The notes under the pieces: model-generated | Seen by the model: the letters and a program-made list of their open reading frames with translations, nothing else | Told to the model about the DNA's origin: nothing | Databases searched by the model: none | Made by a program: the position numbers and the translations under genes | Shown here: piece after piece, positions 7,996-15,265 of the stretch | How the letters are laid out: every line of letters starts with the position of its first letter | How positions within the stretch are numbered: the first letter of the stretch is position 1 | NCBI GenBank assembly: GCA_938039145.1 | Contig: CALHVG010000055.1 | Coordinates: forward strand, 1-21,809 | Direction of reading: 5' to 3' | From: an uncultured Treponema sp. | Lineage (GTDB): Bacteria; Spirochaetota; Spirochaetia; Treponematales; Treponemataceae | DNA length: 21,809 nucleotides

Positions 7996-8129
7996 GCGGA
8001 ACGATAGCCCGCTTTTACGGCATTGCGTACCGCATCCGCCGCTTTATCGTTTTCGATAAGCCATGTGCCCAAACCGAGTTTAGGGATTTTTACCCCGTTC
8101 GCCAAAGTGTAGGTTTCGTTTAAAATCAT
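7996..8129 (-). pseudogene. Truncated aldo/keto reductase, N-terminal 43 residues only
   Basis: ATG 8129, preceded by AGGAGA at good spacing, opens a frame reading ANGVKIPKLGLGTWLI and then AVRNAVKAGYR. This is the conserved first strand and helix of NADPH-dependent aldo/keto reductases. The family motif should continue as GYRHIDTA with a catalytic Tyr later. Instead, after GYR the frame runs into the cupin sequence out of register and stops at about 7956. The catalytic tetrad is therefore gone. It starts 20 bp after the acetyltransferase gene and was probably in that operon. Confidence 0.75.
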
Positions 8130-8149
8130 AGTGTTCTCCTAATACTAAA

Positions 8150-8715
8150 TCATTCAATATCGTTTTCCAGCTGTTTTATCACCTTTGCCGGAACACCGGC
8201 GGCTATGCAGTTATCGGGAATATCTTTTGTTACTACCGCACCCGCCGCAATGATGACATTGTTTCCGATGGTTACGCCCGGCAAAATCGTACAGTTACCG
8301 CCGATCCATACGTAGTTTCCGATAGTAACGGGTTTTGAGTTTGCCATTTTTGCACGCCGGCCTTTCGGCGAAAGGGGATGCCCCACTGTCGAAATAAGCG
8401 TGTTCGGCCCTATCATACAATAATCGCCGATATGTACCGGTGCAATATCTAAAATAGTTACGTTATAATTGGCGATAAAGTCTTCCCCGACACTGATGTT
8501 TTTCCCGTTATCGCAGTTAAACGCAGGCTGTATATACGATTCTTTGCCGACCGAGCCGAGCAGTTCTTTAAGCGCGGCGTATTGACTTTTATAGTCGGCA
8601 GGATCGATGGCATTGAATTTTTGACAGCCTTTCAGTGCCCGTTCTTTTCGCTTTGCAACTTCAGTGTCGAAAAAGCAATACTCCATTCCCGCATCCAATT
8701 TTTCCGGTCCGTCAT
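8150..8715 (-). CDS. Hexapeptide-repeat O-acetyltransferase (maltose/galactoside acetyltransferase type)
   Basis: Acetyl-CoA-dependent sugar O-acetyltransferase of the LacA/Maa/NodL group, a trimeric left-handed beta-helix. An N-terminal helical Mac domain (about 1-55) is followed by hexapeptide turns such as VTIGNYVWIGGN and VTIGNNVIIAAGAVV. The C-terminal signature AAGVPAKVI is intact. The best start is ATG 8715, preceded by AAGGAGG at 8 bases, reading MTDRK. However, this frame only joins the rest of the protein if the T5 run at 8699-8703 (A5 in the mRNA sense) had one more base. As given, the intact frame opens only at a TTG at 8698. So either the reading has a homopolymer error or the gene has lost its start. 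Substrate is not predictable. Confidence 0.82.
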
Positions 8716-8801
8716 TGTGTGTATCCTCCTTGGCCGGAATTATAAAGATATTTATCTATTTGATGTACCCCTCTTGTATTCCCGTTTTTTTGCCGCGCTC
8801 C

Positions 8802-9185
8802 TTACACGGTAATTTCAATTTGATTGTCTTCGATTGCGACGATGCAGCTTTCGTAATATCCGTCGCCGGTGGTTCGCGGTCCGCTTGCAACCTTAAAGCC
8901 CGCCTGCTTGAGCTTTTCAGTCAGCGAAGCGACCGCTTCCGTGCTTCCGACGGAAAACGCGATGTGTGCGTATCCCGTGCGTGCTGGCGGTTTTTCGAAA
9001 TCGGACACTTCGGGCTTTTTCATTATTTCAAGCCGCGCCCCGTCATCAAAGCTTATAAAATACGAGCGGAAATCGGTCGTTTTATTGCGGTATTCGGCGC
9101 CGGCACGTCCGTTAAAATATTCGATAAAAAAGTCTTTTGCTTTTTCCAAATCATTTACATACATGGCAATGTGTTCGATTTTCAT
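8802..9185 (-). CDS. VOC family (glyoxalase/dioxygenase superfamily) protein
   Basis: A 127-residue vicinal-oxygen-chelate protein made of two beta-alpha-beta-beta-beta modules. It begins MKIEHIAMYVNDLEKAKDFF with the first metal-ligand His at residue 5. The second module contains GYAHIAFSVGS with a His near residue 73, and EIMKK and QIEITV supply Glu ligands. This suits a small lyase, dioxygenase or resistance-type binding protein acting on small molecules. ATG 9185 has a GGGGGCGG purine-rich site upstream. It lies between the DUF4405 gene and the acetyltransferase on the same strand and is likely part of that cluster. The exact reaction is not predictable. Confidence 0.87.
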   Translation of the reverse strand: MKIEHIAMYVNDLEKAKDFFIEYFNGRAGAEYRNKTTDFRSYFISFDDGARLEIMKKPEVSDFEKPPARTGYAHIAFSVGSTEAVASLTEKLKQAGFKVASGPRTTGDGYYESCIVAIEDNQIEITV

Positions 9186-9224
9186 TTATACCGCCCCCGT
9201 CATTCTTCAACTATTCCTGTGCTT

Positions 9225-9983
9225 TCACAGTTTCCTCTGCAAAAGCTTTGCCCCGTAATGTGCGGCGGCGGCAAAGAGGACAATGATTGCAATATAATCC
9301 GTAAAGAAGATGGTATAGCCTTTTTCCATATCGAGGAAAAAGAATTGCTGCTGCAAGATGAGGTAGCGCCATACGCCGCGAGAAATAAAGGCATAAAGCC
9401 CGTAAACGCAGAGGGCGGCAAGCAGCGCATAAAGGGCAACCGTTTTAAACCGTGCCGGTTTTTGTCTCCCGCAGCCGTCAGCGTTTTGTCCGCCGTCGTT
9501 TTGTTCTCCGTCCTCGTTGTTCCCGCTTGCCGGCCGCTCACTCTTTGCCGTTATCCTCCAGGTAACCTGCCCTGCAATCATACTTGCGTGCAGTCCGATG
9601 TGAAGCGACATAAACAAAAAATACCAGTGGCTTGAGAGCATGTGTGCGATGCGTGCAAAGTTTGCACCGAAGCCGATACCCAAAAATGCAAAAACGTGCT
9701 GCGAAAGCATAATGCCGCTTATCATTAAAAATATTCCGCACACGAGGATTCCGCAGTTTACTGCCGTCTGCATAATGCGGAACGGACGGTATGCGCCTTT
9801 AAAAAGAGACGTGTACCAGCGGCGGTTCAGGACAATATGAGCGCCCCACAGCACAAAAAGCGCAACGCCTAAAATCTCGTGCACGCCCGTCCACGGAAAA
9901 AAGTAATTCCCGCCTATCATCACAAGCGAAACCAACGTCATCGCCGTATCGATTATCATTCTGATTGTACTTTGTTTTATCAT
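9225..9983 (-). CDS. DUF4405-type integral membrane protein
   Basis: A 252-residue inner-membrane protein with about five hydrophobic helices. Histidines in membrane context (GVHEILGVALFVLWGAHIVLN near the start, SSHWYFLFMSLHIGLH in the middle) resemble haem-ligand pairs of cytochrome b-like DUF4405 proteins. A hydrophilic linker rich in Gly, Asn and Asp separates helix 4 from the last two helices. Haem binding and electron transfer are inferred, not shown. ATG 9983 has GGGAAAT upstream. The last residues are 39 bp before the VOC gene; the cluster is probably transcribed from the ABM side. Confidence 0.72.
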   Translation of the reverse strand: MIKQSTIRMIIDTAMTLVSLVMIGGNYFFPWTGVHEILGVALFVLWGAHIVLNRRWYTSLFKGAYRPFRIMQTAVNCGILVCGIFLMISGIMLSQHVFAFLGIGFGANFARIAHMLSSHWYFLFMSLHIGLHASMIAGQVTWRITAKSERPASGNNEDGEQNDGGQNADGCGRQKPARFKTVALYALLAALCVYGLYAFISRGVWRYLILQQQFFFLDMEKGYTIFFTDYIAIIVLFAAAAHYGAKLLQRKL

Positions 9984-10011
9984 TTTATTTCCCTTATTTA
10001 TTTATCGCAAT

Positions 10012-10121
10012 GCCGTTAAAATGCGGTGCCTTTTTCCCGCTATGTGCGGACTTCAGGCTATAAGCGGACTTCGCTATGTGCCGGTTCCGCGCGGGTTCCG
10101 TTATGAGCGGATAAACTCCGC
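10012..10121. repeat. Degenerate GCGG/CCGC palindromic repeats between two minus-strand genes
   Basis: Copies of G(c/t)TATg(t/a)GC(c/g)G occur at 10039, 10057, 10073 and 10100. GCGG and CCGC alternate through the region (10023, 10037, 10046, 10064, 10087, 10107, 10118). The first GCGG step is 23 bp, but later steps are 16, 18 and 27 bp. It may be a decayed relative of the 23-bp arrays. The right end runs into the last codons of the ABM gene. Confidence 0.45.
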
Positions 10122-10427
10122 ATCGGTATCGCTTTTTTCGGCAAAGACAAAACGCTCCGCACGCATATGTAAATCGTATTTTTCCCGCAGGGCGGCAATC
10201 TTTCCCATCATAGGAGAAGCATGGTGTTTATCCAGCGCCTGCTTATCTTTCCAGCGGTCAATCAAAAGCATCGTTTCAGGATCCTTTAAGGACTGAAAAT
10301 ATTCGTACCGCTCATTTCCCTCTTCCCTACGAATCTCGTCGGCAATTCCGCTGCGTTCCATCTCTTCGGCAAATTTTGCGGCATTCCCATTTTTGCCCGT
10401 ATAATACAAATTGATTGTCAAGCTCAT
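10101..10427 (-). CDS. Antibiotic biosynthesis monooxygenase (ABM) domain protein
   Basis: A 108-residue ferredoxin-like alpha/beta barrel protein of the YgiN/ABM type, cofactor-free quinone or polyketide monooxygenases acting as dimers. Typical strands are visible: SLTINLYY at the start, ERYEYFQSLKDPETMLLIDRW in the middle, and HHASPMMGKIAAL before the last strands. Length is normal. ATG 10427 follows GGGGGA. It is the first gene of the minus-strand cluster and is separated from DUF4405 by palindromic repeats. The true substrate is unknown; many such proteins act in stress or quinone metabolism. Confidence 0.82.
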   Translation of the reverse strand: MSLTINLYYTGKNGNAAKFAEEMERSGIADEIRREEGNERYEYFQSLKDPETMLLIDRWKDKQALDKHHASPMMGKIAALREKYDLHMRAERFVFAEKSDTDAEFIRS

Positions 10428-10537
10428 TCTGTCCCCCTATCTTGTATCGGTATATTTACCAAAACTGAGAGTTAAGTAAAGCAGTGGATGCGAGGTGGCT
10501 GTGTACAAGTGACAGTATAGTTTCCCGGAAAAAATCC

Positions 10538-10574
10538 CACAAGCATTTGACAAAGAACTTGTGAGCCGTATGAT
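10538..10574 (+). promoter_or_regulatory. Sigma-70-type promoter with an operator-like dyad over -35
   Basis: TTGACA at 10547-10552 and TATGAT at 10569-10574 are separated by 16 bp. The -35 box is flanked by perfect arms CACAAG (10538-10543) and CTTGTG (10558-10563). No open reading frame follows; a terminator-like hairpin is reached within about 20 bases of the expected start. Confidence 0.5.
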
Positions 10575-10594
10575 TCGTTTGAGAGGGGTATAAG

Positions 10595-10616
10595 CTGAAC
10601 TAAAAATTCAGTTTTT
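10595..10616 (+). terminator. Intrinsic-terminator-like hairpin upstream of tRNA-Ala
   Basis: CTGAA (10595-10599) pairs with TTCAG (10607-10611), followed by five T and, after GCGGGC, another six T. With the promoter 20 bp upstream it could bound a very short transcript. The stem is weak. Confidence 0.45.
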
Positions 10617-10634
10617 GCGGGCTTTTTTCGGCAA

Positions 10635-10663
10635 TTGACAATTTGCGCCTTATCGACTATATT
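10635..10663 (+). promoter_or_regulatory. Promoter of tRNA-Ala
   Basis: TTGACA (10635-10640), a 17-bp spacer and TATATT (10658-10663) place the start of transcription just before the tRNA at 10679. Near-consensus for sigma-70. Confidence 0.75.
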
Positions 10664-10678
10664 CATCCAAAACAATGC

Positions 10679-10752
10679 GGGGCTGTAGCTCACCTGGCTA
10701 GAGCGTTTGAATGGCATTCAAAAGGTAGTCGGTTCAAGTCCGATCAGCTCCA
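10679..10752 (+). tRNA. tRNA-Ala (anticodon GGC)
   Basis: A 74-base cloverleaf. The acceptor stem GGGGCTG/CAGCTCC contains the G3-U70 pair that marks alanine tRNAs, followed by discriminator A. The anticodon stem TTTGA/TCAAA closes loop ATGGCAT, with GGC at loop positions 3-5. The T arm is built on TTCAAGT. CCA is not encoded; five T follow at once. Confidence 0.95.
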
Positions 10753-10779
10753 TTTTTACTTCTGTTTCTTTAGAAAAAT

Positions 10780-10871
10780 GCGTTAGGCTATGCCTCCCCG
10801 CCGTAGGCGTTTCGACGCGAAAGCGGAAGTGCGGAACAGCCGACGGATAATCTTGGGTTATGCCTAAACGC
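10780..10871. repeat. Small terminal-inverted-repeat element after tRNA-Ala
   Basis: GCGTTAGGC (10780-10788) and GCCTAAACGC (10862-10871) are inverted copies differing by one base. The inside carries GCCGTAGGCGT and GCGGAA blocks like those at 5484-5530 upstream of hsdM. About 90 bp, no coding capacity. It sits between the tRNA and the headless HEAT-repeat gene, so it could mark the break. Confidence 0.5.
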
Positions 10872-10882
10872 CCTAAAAATCA

Positions 10883-11740
10883 TTGGAACTTTTAGATTTT
10901 TTTTTTAGACAAATCACGCTCTTAAAAACAAATAAAGCAATACTTGCGGAATTAAGAGCGATAACGAAAGACAAGGCACATTGGCAAACAGCGATCGATG
11001 ATGTTGCGGCAAGGCTCGGAGAGCGGTATTCGGCGGAGGTAAAAGCAAAGGCGCTGTGGCTTCTCGGCGAAATGGGTTTGCAGTATCCCGCACAGGCGCA
11101 GTCGTATATCGAACAAATCGCAGGCTATTTGGACAGCGGCAATCCCAAGTTGCGGGAACGGGCAGTAAATGCGCTGGGGCGAATCGGCAGGGCGGACAAA
11201 GCGTTAATACTTTCCTTTTTCGATTCGTTGATGCACATGCGCTCCGACACGTCTGATGCGGTGCGGCTTGCCTTTGTGTGTGCGTGTGAAAATGTCGCGC
11301 GGTTTATTTTCAGCGGCAAAATAGCGCCGCTGAAAAACACTGCGAGTTTGCTGATCGCAAACGTCGCGTATCAATATATGCGCTATTGCGCATCAATGCA
11401 GCAACTTCCAAAGTTGACACTTTGTTCAGTTGCTGCATTTTAAGGAACAAATGCGCCGGAACTGTTTTGCGATACGATGGAAGTGTTCTATAAGCTGATA
11501 TCGGATAAGAGCGAGCGGGTACGAATCGAAGCTCCTGAAATGTTTCGGGTGATGGGAAAACGGCTGCCGCATTCGGTAGAACTGTACTTGGAAAAATTAC
11601 AACGGATTGCAGAATATGACGTGCACCCCGTCGTCCGCATTCATACGAGCGGGGCAATCCGCGTAACAAAAAAGGCGTTGGCGGTGTACTCGGACGAGTG
11701 GGGCCGACGGGAAAACGGGGCCGTTCACGATTTACTGTAA
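10883..11740 (+). pseudogene. HEAT-repeat protein broken by a palindromic insertion with a stop codon
   Basis: The first part encodes helical pairs typical of HEAT repeats (KAKALWLLGEMG, LRERAVNALGRIG, AVRLAFVCACENV). It runs into a palindromic stretch and stops at 11441-11443. The same reading frame continues after it as NAPELFCDTMEVF and further HEAT helices to 11740. The original protein was therefore about 250-280 residues, and an in-frame insert of roughly 80 bp now splits it. There is also no good start: the only candidate is TTG 10883, without a ribosome site, next to the small repeat element, so the head may be missing too. HEAT solenoids mediate protein or nucleic-acid contacts; no specific role can be given. 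Confidence 0.72.
11395..11439. repeat. Nested palindrome inserted in the HEAT gene
   Basis: AATGCAGCAACT (11395-11406) and AGTTGCTGCATT (11428-11439) pair perfectly. Inside the loop, CAAAGT (11409-11414) and ACTTTG (11419-11424) pair perfectly around TGAC. ATGCGC appears on both sides of the region (about 11379 and 11451), which could be a target duplication. The element brings a TAA stop in the HEAT reading frame directly after its right arm. Confidence 0.7.
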
Positions 11741-11750
11741 CCACCGTCGG

Positions 11751-11957
11751 CTGCAGTTTCCCCTCGCGGGCAAACTGCTTTGAAGCTGTTTTACAGTTTC
11801 TCCCTATGTGGAAGGACTGTCCGTCCCTATGCTTATGGTCAATCCGATATTACGCTATCGGCTAGTCCGATATTATGCTATCGGGCAGTCCGATATTATG
11901 GTATCGGGTAGTCCATGCAAAACAGCTTTTATAGGTTTTCAAGCTGCCTAGTAGCTT
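11751..11957. repeat. 23-bp periodic array of about 9 units running up to the mcrB promoter
   Basis: Units start at 11751 and every 23 bp to 11935. The central three begin TCCGATATTA. CCGATA at 11844, 11867 and 11890 and its complement TATCGG at 11856, 11879 and 11902 alternate exactly. CCCTATG repeats at 11802 and 11825. The outer units use other arms: GCAGTTT/AAACTGC, CTGT/ACAG, AAAA/TTTT and AAGCT/AGCTT. Outer arms AAGCTGTTTT (11783-11792) and AAAACAGCTT (11919-11928) also pair perfectly across the core. The last unit ends 15 bp before the mcrB -10 box. Confidence 0.82.
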
Positions 11958-11971
11958 TTGTATGGTTGAAG

Positions 11972-11990
11972 TATAATGATTAATGGAGGT
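11972..11990 (+). promoter_or_regulatory. -10 box and ribosome site of mcrB
   Basis: A consensus TATAAT at 11972-11977 is followed by GGAGGT at 11985-11990, 6 bases before ATG 11997. A -35 box is not clear; the upstream sequence belongs to the 23-bp array. The leader would be very short. Confidence 0.5.
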
Positions 11991-11996
11991 GTAAGT

Positions 11997-13802
11997 ATGC
12001 CATCATTCTGGTCAGGCGGTATTTATTGGGGTGCAGAAAATAAACTGAGTGAATTTCAAAAAATGGGGTATTGGAAAATAGGCTGGGGAAAAAAGGCAAA
12101 TACAAAAGGAGCAAGACAAGCGTGGGATAATATAAAAAAAGTAGCAGTTGGCGATTACCTTGCATTTCATGGACATGGCGGGCAAAATGATTTAAAAATT
12201 TATCAAATTTCCAAAATTACCGGTAAAGATGAAAACAAGGGAACTCTATCTATAAAAAAAATTAATGATGATAATGATGATTTATTCCATGGAAAAGTTC
12301 CCAAAATGGAAAAAGGAAGTTGGTTCGGCTCTTTATTATCTGTAACGGGATCCGATGCAATACAGTCAATTTTCGGGAAATATATTACTGAAGAAGATAA
12401 ATCAATGGAACAAAATGAAATAAGAAAATATGCGGATATTCTCCGAATGAAGAAAAATATTATTTTACAGGGCGCTCCCGGAACGGGAAAAACCTACAAC
12501 ACTGCAGCCTTAGCGCTCAGTCTTATCGGTGAAAAGTTTGATTATTCAAATCATACTGCGCTTATGGAAAAATATCGAGAATATACCGACAAGGGACAAA
12601 TAGCTTTTGTAACTTTTCATCAGTCGATGGACTATGAGGATTTTGAGGAAGGCTTAAAGCCTCAACTTGCCGAGAGTTCCGATGGAAATTCAGCGGGCAT
12701 TACTTACAGTGTTGAAGACGGTATATTTAAGAGTTTGTGCAAAACTGCGAGAAAAAATTATGAGGATAGCAAAAAGACAAAAGAGCAATTACAACAAGAG
12801 CAAAAAATTGAGAATGCTCAAACATATCTTAAAGAATCGGACATATTTGAAACCATATATGATTCTATAGCTCAAGATATTAAAAATGGAAAGATTACCG
12901 AATATTCATCCACTAACGGAAATAAAATACCAGTTAAATGGAATGAAGAAAAGAAACGTATTGTATATAGAGAAAAATCTTCACGAACAGAAAGCGAAAG
13001 TAATATACGGTTACTATTTGATTATTTTGTAAGCAATCGAATTCAACGGCAAGAGATATTAAACTATAATCAAGATAAGTGGTTTTCCCTCATTGAAGAA
13101 GTAACGAAAGGTAGAACTGTGACGATCGATTATGTAGAATATCGTTGGATATTATCCGAATTATTAAAACGATTTGTAGTAGGAGGTTATTCAATAACAC
13201 AAGACCATTATCCTACACCGGAGGTGAGAACCGTATCGGAACTTCCCTATATCCTCATCATCGACGAAATAAACCGCGGTAATGTTTCAAAAATATTCGG
13301 CGAGCTGATTACCTTGCTTGAAGCTGATAAGCGTATGGAGAGTACGCACCCGATCAGTGTACGACTTCCCTACTCAAAAGAAATGTTTTCCGTACCGCCG
13401 AATATCTATCTCATCGGAACGATGAATACAACCGACCGCAGCGTAGGAACTATTGATTACGCAGTCCGCCGCCGTTTTGCGTTTCTTACCTTAAAATCGG
13501 AAAAATCGGCTGTCGAAAGTTTTTATAACAATGTATCTACCGGCGCAGATACTGCGTTAAAAAGCAAGGCAGTTGAGCTATTTGATACAATAAAAACATT
13601 TATCGAAGAAAATAAGGTAGAGCAGGACTTCGATGATTTAATGCCCGGACACAGCTACTTTATGGCAAAGAGCGATGATGAGTTAATGCAAAAGGTTACC
13701 TATGAGATATTACCGCTTCTTCATGAATATTACAAAGACGGTTTGCTAAAAATAGATTTCAATAAAACAGAAATAAATAATCGGATTCATGATGCCCAAT
13801 AG
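11997..13802 (+). CDS. mcrB: McrB-type AAA+ GTPase with N-terminal EVE/PUA-like domain
   Basis: The motor subunit of a modification-dependent McrBC restriction system, which cuts DNA carrying modified bases. The AAA+ core has Walker A GAPGTGKT at 159-166, Walker B ILIIDEINRGN at 419-429 and the McrB-type GTMNTTDRS at 474-482 followed by an arginine-rich sensor AVRRRF. An insertion of about 130 residues (roughly 260-390) separates the two halves. The first 120 residues (SFWSGGIYWGA, then GYWKIGWGKK and VGDYLAFHGHGGQ) resemble an EVE/YTH-like base-reading fold rather than the classical McrB DNA-binding domain, so a different modified base may be recognised. This is an inference. I chose ATG 11997 because GGAGGT lies 6 bases upstream; ATG 11976 is upstream of that site. 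It overlaps mcrC by 14 bp. Confidence 0.9.
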   Translation: MPSFWSGGIYWGAENKLSEFQKMGYWKIGWGKKANTKGARQAWDNIKKVAVGDYLAFHGHGGQNDLKIYQISKITGKDENKGTLSIKKINDDNDDLFHGKVPKMEKGSWFGSLLSVTGSDAIQSIFGKYITEEDKSMEQNEIRKYADILRMKKNIILQGAPGTGKTYNTAALALSLIGEKFDYSNHTALMEKYREYTDKGQIAFVTFHQSMDYEDFEEGLKPQLAESSDGNSAGITYSVEDGIFKSLCKTARKNYEDSKKTKEQLQQEQKIENAQTYLKESDIFETIYDSIAQDIKNGKITEYSSTNGNKIPVKWNEEKKRIVYREKSSRTESESNIRLLFDYFVSNRIQRQEILNYNQDKWFSLIEEVTKGRTVTIDYVEYRWILSELLKRFVVGGYSITQDHYPTPEVRTVSELPYILIIDEINRGNVSKIFGELITLLEADKRMESTHPISVRLPYSKEMFSVPPNIYLIGTMNTTDRSVGTIDYAVRRRFAFLTLKSEKSAVESFYNNVSTGADTALKSKAVELFDTIKTFIEENKVEQDFDDLMPGHSYFMAKSDDELMQKVTYEILPLLHEYYKDGLLKIDFNKTEINNRIHDAQ

Positions 13803-15141
13803 ACAACCGCAAGTTTTATATTTCACAGAACACCGGCAGCCGATATTGCCGAATGATAAACAAGTGCTGGAACGGCTGAGCCGAGATAATGAAAGACCGA
13901 TTGTGTTTTCGGGGAATCCGGACATGAAACAAGCGCCTGTCTATCTTGGAATTGGTAAAGATTTTAGGGCAAGTTACTATATTGGCACGTGTTGGCTGAG
14001 GGAAGGTGAAATTGCCGCAGCCGTAACGCCGAAGATGGAATTGGATTATATTGAAATGATGAGGATAGCATTTGCAGTCGATTCCGACCATGAGATAAAC
14101 TATTTTTCGCAATGTTACGGTATTGATTTTGAGCAACCTTCGATCCCGCTTAATCAAAGCATCAATTATCTGACACCGCTTTTGATTGCACACTTCATAG
14201 TTGTAACGGAAAAAATAATACGGAAAGGTCTTAAAAAAGGATATGTGCGTCGAGAAGAAAACTTACAAAACAAAATAAAAGGAAAAATATACGTTTCAAA
14301 AACGATCAAAGAAAATATTGTGAAATGCAAATTGAATAAAAATGTCTGTGTATTTCAAGAATTTACGGCGGATATCCCTGAGAACCGCCTTTTGAAAAAA
14401 GCCTTGTTGTTTTGTAAAAAAATGATTACCGCCTCTGAAAGTTTTAGTAATCATAGCGCCGGTCAAGTGCTGCAAAAGAAACTTACTCATGTATTACTCG
14501 GCTTTGAAACGGTTTCGGAATATATCCAGCCTGCCGAAATAAAACAATTCCATTCGAATAAATTGTTCGCTCATTATAAGACGGCATTGCAGCTCGCAAA
14601 ATTAATTTTACGGCGGTACGATTATTCTATAAATAATATTTCAGCATTTGAGCAGAAGACTGTACCATATTGGATTGATATGTCCGGTTTATATGAGTTG
14701 TATGTATACGCTCAACTCATTAAGGCGTATGGGAAAGAAAATATCGGCTTTCAAGTAAACGGTTATGAAAGGACAGCAGTTGATTTTATTAAAAAAGATG
14801 AAAAATTGATTATCGATGCAAAATATAAACCGAAGTATGATAATTCACATGCAGGAATGCTTGATGATATACGGCAAATCAGTGCGTATGCCAGAGATAA
14901 AAAAATCTTGACGGCACTCAGCGTCGATATGCATTCCTCCGATGAAATAAAATGCCTTATTATTTATCCTAAACAGTCAGCAAACGATAATAAAAACGCT
15001 CCAAATAAACATGATCCGAAGACCCGAAAAACTGTTTTTGTTGATGATAAGAATAAAAGCCTTATAGACCAATCTTCTGAAATTAACTGTTTTAGAAACT
15101 TTTATAAAATCGATATTCCGCTCCCACAATATTCTAACTAA
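13789..15141 (+). CDS. mcrC: McrC-type 5-methylcytosine restriction subunit (PD-(D/E)XK nuclease)
   Basis: The nuclease partner that docks on the McrB hexamer and cleaves DNA. The 450-residue protein carries the active site D332-F-I followed by I342-DAK345, the D-x10-D-x-K form of the PD-(D/E)XK fold, then KPKYD. The N-terminal half (TPKMELDYIEMMRIAF, NYLTPLLIAHF) is typical of McrC. The start codons ATG 13789 and ATG 13792 lie inside the mcrB end and no strong ribosome site is seen, so translation is probably coupled to mcrB. Both catalytic residues are present and no frame break is visible, which makes this the most intact defence system in the window. Confidence 0.9.
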   Translation: MMPNRQPQVLYFTEHRQPILPNDKQVLERLSRDNERPIVFSGNPDMKQAPVYLGIGKDFRASYYIGTCWLREGEIAAAVTPKMELDYIEMMRIAFAVDSDHEINYFSQCYGIDFEQPSIPLNQSINYLTPLLIAHFIVVTEKIIRKGLKKGYVRREENLQNKIKGKIYVSKTIKENIVKCKLNKNVCVFQEFTADIPENRLLKKALLFCKKMITASESFSNHSAGQVLQKKLTHVLLGFETVSEYIQPAEIKQFHSNKLFAHYKTALQLAKLILRRYDYSINNISAFEQKTVPYWIDMSGLYELYVYAQLIKAYGKENIGFQVNGYERTAVDFIKKDEKLIIDAKYKPKYDNSHAGMLDDIRQISAYARDKKILTALSVDMHSSDEIKCLIIYPKQSANDNKNAPNKHDPKTRKTVFVDDKNKSLIDQSSEINCFRNFYKIDIPLPQYSN

Positions 15142-15153
15142 TATGCTGGATAT

Positions 15154-15222
15154 GAAGTGAAGCCCATTCACTTGAGCGAGTGTGAGGTAGCCACTCGGGC
15201 GAGTGGGACATACACACTAAAA
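15154..15222. repeat. 23-bp periodic array, 3 units
   Basis: Units start at 15154, 15177 and 15200. Arms alternate: AAGTGA (15155), TCACTT (15168), CGAGTG (15178), CACTCG (15192), CGAGTG (15200). The arm changes from AAGTGA to CGAGTG between units and its partner changes with it. It lies between mcrC and the convergent restriction-like gene. Bases 15223-15265 hold nothing else. Confidence 0.75.
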
Positions 15223-15265
15223 AAGGTCGAAGAGGCGGGGACAGTCTTCCGCCGCCCAATCGCAC

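Noticed and set aside
8664..9635. A 323-codon plus-strand open frame
   Set aside because: It is antisense to the VOC and DUF4405 genes, lacks a ribosome site and has no recognisable domain.
11751..11957. The arrays as integron attC sites
   Set aside because: There is no integrase, no conserved GTTRRRY core and no cassette-like spacing of genes between sites.
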